From: Lucifuga dentata
Lineage: Eukaryota; Chordata; Actinopteri; Ophidiiformes; Bythitidae
NCBI GenBank assembly: GCA_014773175.1
Contig: VXCM01000064.1
Location: 566,151 to 630,150 of the forward strand
Direction of reading: 5' to 3'
Length of the DNA stretch: 64,000 bases
Shown here in pieces: positions 48,851 to 62,084 of this stretch (position 1 is the first letter of the stretch; each line of letters opens with the position of its first letter). The notes under the pieces are model-generated. The model searched no databases. It was not told where the DNA came from and saw only the letters and a list, made by a program, of their open reading frames with translations. The translations under genes and the position numbers were made by a program.

Positions 48851-51042
48851 TTCATGGTCCTTCAAGACTGCAGACTTTCTGCAAGCAACAAGAAATGAAT
48901 GTTAAAGATTACGATGACAGTAACACACATTCTACAGGCCAAGACCTTTGAAATTATGGTCAAAGCTAAGCAATAGGCAGATTTCAACACACATCAGTTT
49001 CTAAGATGACATTTAACCAGTGTGATTAAACTCAGAGGCTAAATGCGATTGTCCAAACTCAAGATGACAATAGCGAGTGTAGGTTTGAGTTAAATGCATC
49101 CAATACATGTCAGAGAAATATCTGATGCTCCATCATGCAACCATCACCACTGCAGTAAGTCTGACTATTGATTGTTTTTTCTTATGTATTAAACAGTGCT
49201 TAAATTACTTGTGCTTTGTGGTCTTTATATCTGAATAAACATCCAAAAAAAAAAAAAAAAAANAAAAAAAAAAAAAAAAAGCCCTTTTTTAAAATTTTGC
49301 GCGCAAACTTGGACATAAGTTGCTACGATTTCATTCTAATCCTTATCAGGTAGAGTACGTATGTATCTCCACCTCCTAAAGCAATCAGCCGTCTGAGCTG
49401 GAAAATAGGTCGATGGCTACAGTGCATAAACAGCTCTGCTGGCAGCCAGCCACAAGCCTTCATGCTGAGTTTAGTGAACACAGATGATTCCTTCAATTTG
49501 CACCTTTAACTCTGCAAGTCTTATCAATTCACAGCTTGAGGCCTAATTGACTTCAGGCTGGCATGTTGCATGCATGTAGACTAAATTTATTATTATCTGC
49601 ATATATTCCTGAGACTGTCATCGCCATCATCATATGAGGAATAGTTAGCGTATCGTTTACAGTTTCTGTGCTGTACATTATCTGTTATGTCTTATCCAAG
49701 CCTCAGACAGCAGCAGCAGTAAAGCCCTGCGGAAAGCTTTTCATTTTTGAATAGACACAAACAATTGTCAGTCGTATTTGTGAGCATCAAGCTGTGAAGG
49801 CGATGAAGGCTGCACAGTGTCTTTGTTAGCATTTCAGGTGCATCACCATGGAGACTCTTCTGCACCACAACTGCACAAGGTCACCCTCCTTATGTACAAA
49901 TGTTTTGCTAGATTGTATTTAACTGAGAAACTGAAATGACACAAAAGACAGTGATGGTGATCGTACAAAGCATTAAATGTTGCTTAGGCCAATCTGGCTG
50001 TCATCTATCTTTGATTGGCTGCTTATTGTTTTTGTCAGGTTTATTGTAATCTCTCAAGCTCAAAAGCTTTTTCTTTGCTTACCGATGGTCTATGCCAGTA
50101 AGTCTGTCATCCACATGCCCTCTCCTCCCTTCTTTCAGTGCTGTGCCAGTGTCCAAGATTCATAGCACTGAGATAAAAATGATTTCTTGTCATTATCACA
50201 CCTTGGGAACTGTAATGTCATGGTTGTGTGTCAGTGTTTGAATCTTTTAAACAGTAATTTCAAGGATTGATGACTGGGTGACACTTTTCAGTAAGGCTTT
50301 TTTTGGCATTAAAGATCTATTAATGCTTTGTAGATCATGAAAAAGTAATAAGAAGAACTTTTTTGTTGCCAGGTTTGTAACAAATCCCTTTGACTGGTAT
50401 ATATCCGCTTCCAACATTTAAGTTAGAGGCTCACAAGCTTTTACTGATGATTTACTTACATATGTCATGTCAGAATGAGCCATCAGGTCTGCAATTATAA
50501 ATATTACTAAGACATTAAGATAAAGTTCCTCCACTGCAATAATCATAACTGCAGTTGTAAATGCTATTAAGTTGTTAATAAATTGATTTTAGTCTGGCTG
50601 CACTGCAGCACTCCAGAATGTTAGTGGTCAAACTGTCTGGAGGATGACTGCTGATACATCAGCAAAAGGAATTTTTCACTACTTAGCAAAACAAAAGTTG
50701 TAATGAATGGATATTTACTGATCTATAAACCATTAATAACTAATTTATTCACCATTATTAAAGCCAATAGTTACAATTTGTAAGTCTTTTATAAAGTATA
50801 CTTATTACTGATTGCCATTGTATTAGACTGTATGGTTTCACTAAAGGGTCAGAGAAGTTATGTGACACAGTAAAGTTAGTCTAGTTACTTCTCTAGTAAA
50901 TCTAGACCAGTAACTTAGCATTTACATTTTTCTAAATACATTTTATATGTTTAATTTTTTTCCTCTTTAGCATTTCACTGCCAAGGACAGCATCCAGCGA
51001 CATGTTTTTTCTGGTTCTGGCTCATCAGTTTAACACAGTTCT
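48847..51042. other. Intergenic, no recognised feature
   Basis: About 2.2 kb without gene or recognised repeat, apart from a poly-A join with N at 49263. Conserved noncoding elements of cnr1 could lie here but cannot be told without alignment. Confidence 0.5.
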
Positions 51043-51150
51043 GGGTTCACCCAGGTTCAACCCTCATCAGTCTCTCAAATACATGTTCATGGATGAGGTC
51101 AAAGGTCGTGACCACCAAAGCTGGGAGTTCATTGTTAAGTTTTGATTGAT
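51043..51150 (-). repeat. Dispersed repeat, inverted copy of 31071-31176
   Basis: The reverse complement shares GAGAGACTGATGAGGGTTGA and flanking blocks with the orc3 intron 10 copy. The family is unknown. Confidence 0.7.
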
Positions 51151-51280
51151 TAATGGATGTGTCAAACAACAACACCTGTTCCCACAGTGAAATCAGCATA
51201 TTATCTTTTTCTGTTGATGCCTAAACTCATTGAACATGAGGCCTTGTGCATCATCAGTTGACATTTCCTAAATGCGTGAG

Positions 51281-51329
51281 TGTGTGTGTGTGTGTGTGTA
51301 TGTCTGTGTGTGTGTGTGTGTGTGTGTGN

Positions 51330-51360
<31 letters not shown>
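51281..51360. repeat. (TG)n and (GA)n microsatellites joined at an N
   Basis: TG repeats run to 51328, then N at 51329, then GA repeats to 51360. The join of two different repeats at an N makes their adjacency doubtful. Confidence 0.85.
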
Positions 51361-51361
<1 letters not shown>

Positions 51362-51683
51362 TGTTAGTGTAGGTTTGCAGCATCAGGGAAGGTGTCTGAA
51401 TTATTTCTTTGATGTATGAGCTTTGGGAGCTCGGGACAGATAGCCTCATGTTACATCATTAAAGTTGACGGATTTGCCCTACAATCACTACAAAATGGAA
51501 TTCATATGCAGTCTTCATGCAAGCAATAAATGTATTAGCAGCGATTTGTTTTTCATCTCAACTGCAGGATGTCATTACCGTCAAAACAGCCATCTCTTTT
51601 TGCCAAGCCAATCTTAACGCTATATGCAATATGGCTATCTGTCTTTGATGTTGTACAGGCAATTTACAGTTTCCAGTTCTCCT

Positions 51684-51800
51684 TACCTGCAGGCTGGAGC
51701 ACCTGGAGGAAACCCACACATATAGAACCCAGCCAGATTCAAGGACAGAACCTTCTTATTGTGTGGCAGAGGTGTTACTGAGGCACTGTGCCACCCCATA
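51684..51800 (+). repeat. Teleost interspersed repeat, tail fragment
   Basis: It contains GGAGGAAACCCACACATATA and, further on, GTGTGGCAGAGGTGTTACTG and CACTGTGCCACCCC, which resemble the end of the very common fish repeat whose front part is at 54720-54965. Confidence 0.6.
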
Positions 51801-51810
51801 AGACATAGAT

Positions 51811-52160
51811 GAGTGGCTCTTAAACTTTTTGAAGCAAGCACCACCAAAATCAGTCAAAACCTCATGTGTACCAGTTGTATAAAGTCACAACACAATAAAA
51901 ATGTCTTGTTACAATATTCTAATTGGTGGAATAGCTGTGCTGTACTTTATTTTCAATTTTTTTCCACTACATATATGAAGTAAAACACATACGTTCTTTT
52001 TCAATGCAAGTTTATTACGCGCTAATGCTTAAACATGAGCAGTGGTTAATTTGCGCTCATAGCGACGGTGCTAGCATGAGTGTGTACATCTGGCGTACCA
52101 CCAGAGGACAACTTCAAGTACCACCAGCAGTACTCCTACCATAGTTTGAGAAACAGTGAC
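51811..52160. mobile_element. hAT-like non-autonomous element
   Basis: The left end GAGTGGCTCTTAAACTTTTT and the right end, read in reverse complement as GTCACTGTTTCTCAAACTAT, form a diverged inverted pair like hAT termini (CAGTGGTTCTCAAACT). GGTACTTGAAG/ACCACC motifs repeat inside. There is no transposase. No convincing 8-bp target duplication was found. Confidence 0.5.
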
Positions 52161-52481
52161 AGAGGTAATGGTGCTAAAATAATAATAAACAAGGTAAATA
52201 ATAACGTAATGTCGTGGTAGCCACACAAATATCCATTAAAAAAAGATGAGCTCAGCATCATGGTCACGAATCAAGAGAATGGCGATGGTCTCACTGTATA
52301 TTTTTTAATCAAGCTGTTATCAAGCTATTCTTTGGTGTAACTAGTGATTACAGGAAACATTTTTCACAATGGGCTCCATATGTGACACTGCTGGTTTCCA
52401 TTTTAATCAGGCTGTGAACAGCTTCCTGTGAGTCACCTTCTATTCACATCCTGCATGATGATCATCTGATTGCTGAAGACT

Positions 52482-52523
52482 GAGTCTATGATAGTAATCA
52501 GACCGAGTCTATGATAGTAATCA
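52482..52523 (+). repeat. 23-bp-period tandem duplication
   Basis: GAGTCTATGATAGTAATCA occurs at 52482-52500 and 52505-52523, exact over 19 bases. Confidence 0.9.
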
Positions 52524-53936
52524 AATGGTCTTTGTCTGAATTAAATGCTGAATATCTTGTATTTGTTTTGTTCTTTATTAAAAAGTTAAACAGAACATTT
52601 CTGTTGAAATGTTTTATATTTATGTAATTTTTGATGGTCTGTATTGTTTTCTGTCCTATTGTAACTTGTAAATATAATAGCTGTGGGCCAACGTTTATCT
52701 CTAAGACTCATTAGAGAGCATTATGACCGATCCAAAACCTGTTTAACCATTATTATCTTCACTGAGGTATGTTTTCACTCATATCTGTTTGGTTGTCACC
52801 AGGATTACTCAAAAAGTTATGAATTGATTTTGGTGAAATTTGGTGGGAAGATGTGGCATGGCCCAGGAGAGAACCCATTAAATTTTGGTACCAGTCTGGT
52901 TACAGGGGCAGATCCAGGATTTATTTATTTATTTATTTATTTTTTAATGATTTCTTAACACGACAAGATTATAAGGGCATTTTGCAACATTTTTATCAGT
53001 TTCTTCAAAAGTAAGTCCTATTTTTATTATAGTCATTTCTCTCTCTTTACAGCAGCTTGATGGCACAGTGGGGAGCCCAGGGTACTATATTCCCATTCAA
53101 TATTCTGCTAACCCACATTAAGTGTGTTAACACTTAATACAGGTCCTCCCCCCTCCCCCCCTCACACAATCAAAACTCATGTTGTAGACATTACTGAGTG
53201 CCCTTCCAATTATGTGGTCTAATTATCACTTATTTCTGAACATTTGTGATTAGCCTGTTTTTGTATTTGCATTGCAATGCTGTCCCCTTTAGCAAGGGTT
53301 AAAAAATATTATAGATTCTATTTGATAATATTTACTGTCTATATACAGTAATATTTTTGTATGTATGAGCGCCAAAGTTACATATGTCGTGAAGCTGAGA
53401 TCACTGTTAGTTGTGTGGAGTGAATTGCTTCAATAAAAATGATTTACGGTGAATACAAATCTCAAACATGAGTGCTAATATGATAACATTACCTAGATCA
53501 TTCATTATCTGACTGGGCTCATTAAAAGAAAAAAAAAACACTGCTGAAAATGAAAGAATTTCCCATTGGATTTCACTGAGAACATTACAACGCTTTGAAG
53601 ATGCCATGTATCAAAACCCCTGCAACAAAACAGCCATCACCAAAATAACTTACCACTGTGTCTGTTGTAGTACAATAACTTCAGTTGTGTCAGCTGGGGT
53701 TTAATATTTCAGTGCTTAAGCGTTATTCATTCACAACAGGTCACAAGAGTCTGAAAGGAATATTAAGTACATTCATTATTCAGAAGTACTAGCTATGAGT
53801 CCAAGAGAGCCGTGACAATCACATTAGCCGATAAACACAGAGGACAAGGAAGACGCCTACAAATTCCCGTGGGAGAGCTTCCAATTAACACTTGAGCTGT
53901 CTCCCTGCCATGTTGGCTGGCTGGAGAGTGTGAAGT

Positions 53937-53983
<47 letters not shown>

Positions 53984-54719
53984 GGAATGTATTATGTTTT
54001 AACAGTGAAATGTACATGTACAGAATCCTCCTGGAAATTAACAGAATGTTGATATCAGGCGATTAACCCTGTTTATTCCTTTGTTTTCCTTCTGCCCCCT
54101 TGATTTAGGGAAACTGACACTGTTGTTGGCTAAGTTTTAGTATTAAAAAAGAAACATGGATCCCCGTTTGAAGGATTTGTGTTCTCTGCAGCTTTTCGCC
54201 CAGCATCACCATATTCTATGTTTTATTTATACAGTTTGTGCTCCTGGCAGGTCATTACAGCTGGAAGGTTGTGTGAAGAAAACAAAGAGATGTTTTTCTC
54301 CTCCTCCTCCTCCTCCTCCTCCTCCTGAGCAGAAAAATGGAATTAACCCGACCCCTCAGTCAATTTTGATGAGTAAAAATTAAGGTTTCTGTGTACCAAA
54401 GAGAAAAACTGTCAAATGCAATTTGTGGGTTTTATGAAAATCAGGCATAGTTGCAGTCTGTTTTGCACAATCAATGCATCAGCTGTCTCAGGGCTTAACA
54501 AGAGCTGTGTCTCAAAACCGTGTAAGAATTAGTGTGTCGTATGGAAATGAGACAGTTCTTGTGCCACAAACTAAATTGTAATTTCGATTTTTGATTATGT
54601 TGTTGATGGGCACTATTGTGCTTTAATGCAAAGGAAAAATAGAAATGGAGGAGCTACTTACACGTGGAAAAATTATAACAAACTTTGGATGGTGTGAGAG
54701 ATCTGTCCATACATCTATT
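52524..54719. other. Intergenic with microsatellites
   Basis: No gene supported. It holds an ATTT run at about 52918-52945, (GA)n at 53940-53980 and a (CCT)n run at about 54298-54326. Confidence 0.6.
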
Positions 54720-54965
54720 ATCTAAACCCATGTATCTGGCTCAGGGTCGCAGGGGGCTGGAGCCTATCCCAGGATTCATTGGGTGAGAGGCTGGGTACAC
54801 CCCAGACAGGTCAGGAGTAATCACAAGGGTTAACACATAAACAGACAAACTCATTCAGACTCACATTCACACCTTCAATTTAGACTTTTGAATTCACATA
54901 ACCTGCATGTCTTTGGTGGTGGGAGGAACCTGGACCAAGGCAGAATCAAGACATCTTCAGAGAAA
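54720..54965 (+). repeat. Common teleost interspersed repeat
   Basis: It contains GGGTCGCAGGGGGCTGGAGC, TATCCCAGGATTCATTGGG, CACATTCACACC and CCTGCATGTCTTTGG, words that recur in this order across fish genomes in one abundant repeat family. It is followed by poly-A at about 54978. The class is not assigned. Confidence 0.7.
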
Positions 54966-55644
54966 CCATAGAAATCACAAAAAAAAAAAAAAAAAAAAAG
55001 TGCAACATTTTAGATTTTCATTTTCCTCTTTTTTTGAAGTTTGTTAAAACTGAAGTTGACATACATTCAATATAATATTCTGTTAATAAAAAGTGATGTG
55101 TGATTATTCATACATACTAACTGTTGAAAGAGTATACTACAAAGATTGGTACACTGAATGTTCTCTGCACTATTAAGCTGTAAGATGATTAATGATACCT
55201 GTTTTATTTAGAGCTCCTGCACACACCTACACAGGTGTTATTGGCTGATGAGGCCTTATCTCAAAACTGAGTGGGCATGTACAGACTGTATTATTGACAT
55301 CTCTTTGACTCTCCTGATAGGTTTGTGACACCTGTTAGGGCAGGGTGACATATACCTTTATGATCTTTGAAGTATTTGGAGTTTGGTGACCTCTGCAAAC
55401 TTCCAGTGTGGGTGCACTCAACTTTAACCTGAAATGAGGTCTAATTAGCCAGAGAAACAACTGTGTGGGTGTGTACCTTTAGTTTCACCTGTGTTTAATG
55501 AGTCAAAATGTGAGCCACGACAAAGATCTATATATAAAAAAAGAAATCATAGCAAGAATATTATAAATATTTATTAAAAAAAAAAAAGAAATNAAAAAAA
55601 AAAACATTTATAGCTTTCTTTTTTTTTTCCCCTAGCAAACTATC
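54966..55644. other. Intergenic, no recognised feature
   Basis: Nothing supported beyond poly-A runs (54978-54998) and an A-rich join with N at 55593. Confidence 0.5.
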
Positions 55645-56135
55645 TTAAGGAGCATACTGGCAAAATTGCATATTTGAGCCCAGTATATACAATTTGTATG
55701 CACATTACATCACTGCCAACCATTTTCCAAAACATACTACTGGAGCGGTAAATTTTAGAATTTTTTTTCCTGCCTTCTAGACTGCCATTACAGTATGCTT
55801 TGAAAAGCAACTTGTAGAGACTTGAAACATGCTTACACTGCAGTAAACATGATGCCTATTATTATTATTTTTTTTTTTTTTTCNTTTTTTTTTTTTTTTG
55901 CCAAACTTACTTAATTTAACCAATCCAACATGGAGCTACATGGAACAAAAATGTATGTCTCCACCAGGGAATATAGTCCCAGGAGAAGACTGCATTTACA
56001 GAGAAATTAAAATGACTGTCTTCTACAACCATGTGTAAGTGTTAGCAGGTGAAATATTGAATTTAAGGTGGGTGTATCACATGAACATTTCATTTGGAAA
56101 GATTAGGGGATTTGGCAAAATCCCCCCCCCCCCCC
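55645..56135 (+). mobile_element. TTAA-flanked miniature element, copy C (right end lost at gap)
   Basis: It starts TTAAGGAGCATACTGG and has the interior word TCTCCACCAGGGAATATAGT. It is interrupted by a poly-T join (N at 55884) and ends in poly-C at the N at 56136, so the right terminus is missing from the assembly or truncated. Confidence 0.7.
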
Positions 56136-56136
56136 N

Positions 56137-57427
56137 AAAAAAAAAAAAAAATATTAAACACTGAGTTATTTGCTAATTTAATTATTGTAGACCTCTGCCT
56201 GGCCATCCAGCACAACAACAGTGACATTAGCTCAGCTCAGTGAGATCTTAATCTTAAACCCTCCACTTCGATCTGACTGTACCCAACAGTCTCGCTATGC
56301 ACACACACACCCTGCTGGTTGTGGCTCCTGCAGTTCAAGAGCCCACTCGTACTCCCAAAGACTCCCCACAGAGGCTGATATTATCGAGGCAGACAGCAGC
56401 CTTTGCGGTGCTGTCAGACAAAGAAAGGGCACAACTACTGAGGGGCAGCGAGGGCAGCAGCATAAAATACAGACCAAAAAAATACAACTCAACCTGGGGA
56501 CTGTGTAATGTATATAAAACAATAAACTGCATAATTAGTGTTGTTATTATTATTGTGACATCTTTGGCACTCAGTGGTCTTTGCTATGGCATTTTTGCAA
56601 AGCATTATACAGCATGGACACCACAGTAATGCTTCATTTCCTGTAGCTTCTGTTGATGTACTTTTAGTTCCTGTAGGTGATAATGTGTACTTTGTCTGCT
56701 CAGCTATAACGGTTACAGCTGCACATACTGATGAGCAAGTGCAAACAAACCACTTGCTGTTTGCTGAAACATGCATCGTATCAGAGGATTTTTCCTACAA
56801 TCCAAAAAAACACCAAAAAAGTGAGTAGAAAATGAGAAAAGTTTATGAAGTTGATATGGAAATGTTTAATGCATTATACACATGTATAGGCCCAGACAGT
56901 GTAAAAATGTCATATTTTTGTATTTACATTTTTCTACACATACCACAAAGAAATGACAAGTTTCACCATAAAACACCACAAAAGAAAGTAAAAATGTTTT
57001 GCACAGTTGTAATTCACCACCCCACCCCCAGACCAACATGCAGGAAGACTTGATAAACTGAGGTGATAATGTATTCATCTCAGAGAAGGCAGAGGCACAC
57101 TGCGTGCACTGATGTGACATTAATGACAGAAACGGGACTGTCAAGTTGCACACACCCACACGCAAACATTTCAAATGTCCCTGAGGGGATATTTTCCAAC
57201 TACCAGGCAGCTTGCTGTGTTAGATCGAACCTTGAGGCTGCATTTCCAGGGAATCCTTTATGGTTGCTTTTTGTTCAACAGTGATACTGACAGGAGAGAG
57301 TGAGCACGACTGACACACTGTCAGTTTTCTTCAGTCAGCTGGAACCTCATGTTTAAAATCAAGCTCATCACCCCAAGTCCATGTTCACGAGCATCTGCTG
57401 GACAGAAATGAACTTGATGAGTTCAGG
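56137..57427. other. Intergenic, no recognised feature
   Basis: Open frames on both strands near 56221-56830 overlap each other and match nothing I know. No gene supported. Confidence 0.5.
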
Positions 57428-58009
57428 TTAAAGGGCCATACTGGTGAACGTGCATGTTTTGAGCTCAATATATACAAGTTATGTTAATCAACCAATAAAC
57501 CAATTTCCAAAAAATAAAATTCCTGTTATTTTTTGTGAATCCCCTAATCTTTCAAAATCAAATGTTCAGGTGATTCACCCTTATAATTCAATGTTTCCTC
57601 TTCTAACACTTATGTATTATTGTAGAAGGGATAGTCATTTAAATTTCTCAGCAAAAGCTGTCTTCTCCTGGGAATATATTCCCTGGTGGAGACATACATT
57701 GTTTTCCATGCAGCTCCATGTTGGATCAATTAAATGAAGTAACTTTGACAAAAAACCTAACAGATGTGTTTGCTGTGATGGATTATGCATCTCAAGCATG
57801 TTTCAAATCTCTAAAAGTTGATTTTAATAGCGTACTGGAATGAACTGAAAACAGTGGCAGTCTGGAAATTGGGGGAAGGGGGNGGGGGGTCTGAAATTTA
57901 TTGCTAAAGTAGCATATTTTGGGAAATGGTAGTCATTAAGGTAACATGTATGCAGGTTGTATATATATATTGGGCTCAAACATGCACGATCGCTGGTATG
58001 GTCCTTTAA
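57428..58009 (-). mobile_element. TTAA-flanked miniature element, copy D (full length, reversed)
   Basis: It starts TTAAAGGGCCATACTGG and ends CTGGTATGGTCCTTTAA. The inverted terminal match continues for about 45 bp (CGTGCATGTTT and CAATATATA). The interior reads CCCTGGTGGAGACATACAT, the reverse of copies A-C. A G-rich tract with N at 57883 is a contig join. Confidence 0.78.
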
Positions 58010-61000
58010 GACTGGAATTGAGGCACAAACTCATTAATATGTGGATATACTCTTAGATTTACCACACACACACACAGTTTAATCTTCCATTTCAGAGACA
58101 TGCTATCATAAAGAGCACACATCCATTAATTGCAGCTGTCAAGCCAACCCTCCTGTGGGAAGTCCTGCTGTTGTGACGCCTGCACATATATCACAGCTCA
58201 CTCATCACTCCAGCATGATGTGATGACTAATGGGTCAACTTAAAATATCTAAGCAGCATGAATTATTGAGCTCTCTGCAAAATATGCATCGTGTGCTGTT
58301 AGTAATATCATGGGACTGGCAGAGGTTGTATTTGCTGCATCACTCAAAAGATGCAATCACTTTCAAATTTATCCATAAAGCAGCAGTCATTTCTTTCTCC
58401 GGTGAAGCTGGTGTTGTTTCACCAGCATCGCTTCAGTTTCTTCAGCACACACTCTCTCGCTTTGCTCTGCTACTTAGTGTCATAATCCATAAATCTGAGC
58501 AAAATTTGCATTGATCTTAATTATTCAAAAAAGCATTTTGTGTGTTTGTGAATGCTTGTTCCTGCTGTGCATAATATTGATATATTAGAACATGATCATA
58601 GTTTTAATAATTTAATAATGGAGATTCCACTGTTGTGTTTTAATTTTTGGTGATGATCCATATTTACATTTGGATCACAGAATGTATCTTTAAGCTGATC
58701 ATATTTTAGAGGTTTAATTTAAAACAAGATTTATTCCAATATAATAACAAAAATCCCTTCAACTTAACTGTTTTGGGAGGCAATACCTAAGGAAACCTAA
58801 TATATAAACATACATAGGGATTTAGCTGTGACTCATTTACTATATATTTTATTTACTATATTGTAATTATTTTTGCTTAATTTGTTAAGTTTGTAAATTT
58901 GTTAAGAAAAATGCTTAATATAAGTGCTTAAGTACTACACAACAATTTAGTCTTTACTTGTGACATCAATATTTTGAATATTTTCCACATTTCTGTTTCA
59001 TAAATACTGTAAGAAAAAGTCTGTATCATTAGATGCACTCAGAACCAAATACTATGTAACTTTGGGTATATAAAAATATTTTTACATACAACAGTTGCAT
59101 TTATTTATTTTTAGAAATATGAATGCTGCTTTTTACAGTAGGTACAAAATCATATATTTTGTAGCGGGGGAAGATTTTTAGAGACGTACTCATTCAGGAA
59201 GTGGGTCGCATACAGGGCGTTTGGGATGTGTTCATGCGTAACCAGCTTTTCATGGCTTTGATACAAATGCTGTAATAAAAATAAAATTTAGTAAGCTTAT
59301 ATTATCTTGTACTTACGTACGTCGTTGGAGCAGCAGAGGTATTAAAGTACATTTCTCAATTACCTACTGATGTTTTTGTACAGCTACAAACTAGCTTAGC
59401 TTATCTGATTGCGTAAACTTACTAACATTCAGTTGCATAACATTCACTAGCAGTTTATTTTTCTGGATTCTAATCTGTATTTTATTTTCACTGTCATTTT
59501 AAAATTCCTTTGCTGAAATGAATTTTTCTCTTCCCTGAAATCTGAGTTGGTGATTTGCACAGTATAAGCACAACGTCATCACAAATCAGTTTAATGAATG
59601 AAACATGAATATAATTTGCCTGATGTCTTTTTTTTTTTTTTTNTTTTTTTTTTTTTTTGTAAAATGTTCTGTAGTTCATGTAGCTATTAGCAAGCCATTA
59701 GACTTAGAACTGATATTAGCTACTACTATATACTAGAACTAACATTAGTCATTGCAGGTATTAAATTAGTCTGAGCCAGATCTTTAAGTTATTGTTATGT
59801 GTAAAATTTAAATAGGAAGATATGCTTCGTGTAGCAAGCTGCAGCTAGGGCTGCACTATTTCAAGTGCAACAAACTTTACTGAAAAAAAATGCAGACAAT
59901 TCTGTTCAGTAGGTGGATCCGACGACGCCTGGGAGGGCTCAGAAAAAAAAAATCGTTTGAACCATTTAATTTTTAAGTCGAATGATTGTGATATGGTATC
60001 ACAAACTGTACATTTGCAGTTGTCGTCAGTATTATATGAAGTTCAGAAGATGCAGAGCAATAGCATGACCTGTGTACCAAGTTAATTCCCAAAATTGTCT
60101 GGGAGAAGGCAGACAGCAGGCTATTGAATAGAATATTAAAACACATCAGCAAGGGAGTTTGGGCAAGGGAGTTGGAACACAACTGGAGTGTCAGTGCACT
60201 AATACAGACTGGGCATGCCTTCAATAAAAATCATTTCTTAAGCCATAGTGGCTACACAATGTGCTCTTGTTGACAAATTCTTCTTGAAAACTAATTAGTT
60301 ACATTTATTTTATATATTTGTGTAATTTCCGCTGCAGTTAATTGTAAAACAAACTATTGGTGATTTTGTAAAAATCTGGGGGTGGCCTCAAACTTCTGGC
60401 CTGTAGTATATATATATATATATATATATGATTTAAATGGCATGATATTAGATTTCCTTATAAGACATCATGTAAGGCCAAAATCATGGTGAATCATGTG
60501 AATTGGAGCACATGTCCCACAGACAAATCCCTGAATAAGACAATGGGTGACACATGGGCGCCTCCCTCCATGTTGCTTAATTGACAGACAATAGAGAGAG
60601 TGGCACTGAAAATTAAGCTGACAGACAGGCCGTGTCAGGAAGTGAGTTCGTGTCAGCTCGCTGGACGCTGATCAACACTTCTCCTGTGAATGACAAACCG
60701 CCCCCCCCTGCCCCCCCCCATTAACCCCCAGCATAGATACAGACAGAAAACATACATGTACACCTGCTCTCTCNTGTCATACGCACACACTTGCTGGGTG
60801 TGTGACAGCTGCAGAGCTGTCTTTATTCATTCAGCACTAATTGACCTTGTTTCATCCTCACCAGCATTTGTTTGTTTGCCGCATGTGAGCTACCACAGGC
60901 GAAAGAGGGGGAAAAAAAAAAGTTTTATAGCTAAAAGCTTTTTCTATTCATTCATTCCTTAATTGATTTGAAGTCAAGGTTAAAACATGAATAGCAGCAA

Positions 61001-62059
61001 TGCTTTGATTCAGATGAATAATTTCCCCTGAAAGTATCCATTAGTTGACATAACTGCATTCTCATTTAGCCAAACATGACACTCTGGGTCCCTCTAGTTG
61101 TGGTAACTGTTAGGTGAAATGGACTCTGGTCCTCACCCCATTCACTTCCTTTACTCACATTATAATTTACCTACATCAGATTGGCTTCATTAAAGACTTT
61201 CGATCAAAATGAATAGTCTGCTTTTAAAGTATTCATTTTTATCCTTATGCAACAGTCGTGAGTATTTCTGTATGAGAACAAATCTCACTTTGAATCGTAT
61301 CTCCTGATGTTGTTTTCTCCACCATTTTTTTTTTTTTTTTTTTTTNTTTTTTTTTTTTTTTTTTAATCATTTTTAGAGTTTTCCTTGTCTCCAACAGCTT
61401 GGGCTGGATTCCTTATACTGTTGTGGGCCTGTAAAGTCTCACCTTGTACTGCATGTGATATTGGACTACCCAGAAAACCTGACTTTTTTTCTTTGTATTT
61501 AGGACAGTAATATATCTCTGATGCCCATATTTTTGAAATATTTATAAAATATGATGCAGTGTATTGTGTGTGTTTGTTTTTTTTGTTTGTTTTTTTTTGC
61601 CTGTGATGCTAAAGTCCTATGTAGGAAAATTAATATGTGAATCAAATAAAGTATTTATTTTTTATTTGAATAAAGTCAAATGAGTGATTACTCTTTTAAT
61701 CAGTTTCTTGGGGGGAAAGTGCATTTCAAATGTGATCTCAGCCAGCAGATGACGTTTTATTTCTAATTTTAAATGGAAACTTGTTTCTAAACCAAATAGG
61801 GGTTTGAAACAAGAGCACCCACTCTGTTCCAGTATCTGGTTTGCAATATTTTCTCTACATTTGTATTAGCAATTATGTTACCACTAAATACAAACAAACT
61901 CTTGTTTGTTTTGTGTTTGCGTGTAATAACGATGTGTGCTACTTGAAATGTATGTCTTGATATCTTTTGCAGAATATTATTAGCCACTATCACCAAGGAC
62001 TGGCTGTACATAAACATATTAAAAGATAGAGATACTGAAAACTTGTTTGCTGTTTGCAG
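58010..62059. other. Intergenic region upstream of pm20d2
   Basis: No coding gene supported. A small CpG-containing patch at about 59160-59345 includes CAGGAAGTG (ETS-like) and ACGTACGTCG and could be a distal promoter. A (TA)n run lies at about 60408-60430, and there are joins with N at 59643, 60774 and 61346. Confidence 0.5.
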
Positions 62060-62084
62060 AAGGCTGCATTCTCGATCAGACTAT

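Noticed and set aside
56221..56830. Cluster of open frames on both strands
   Set aside because: No similarity recognised, no splice or start support, and frames overlap on opposite strands.
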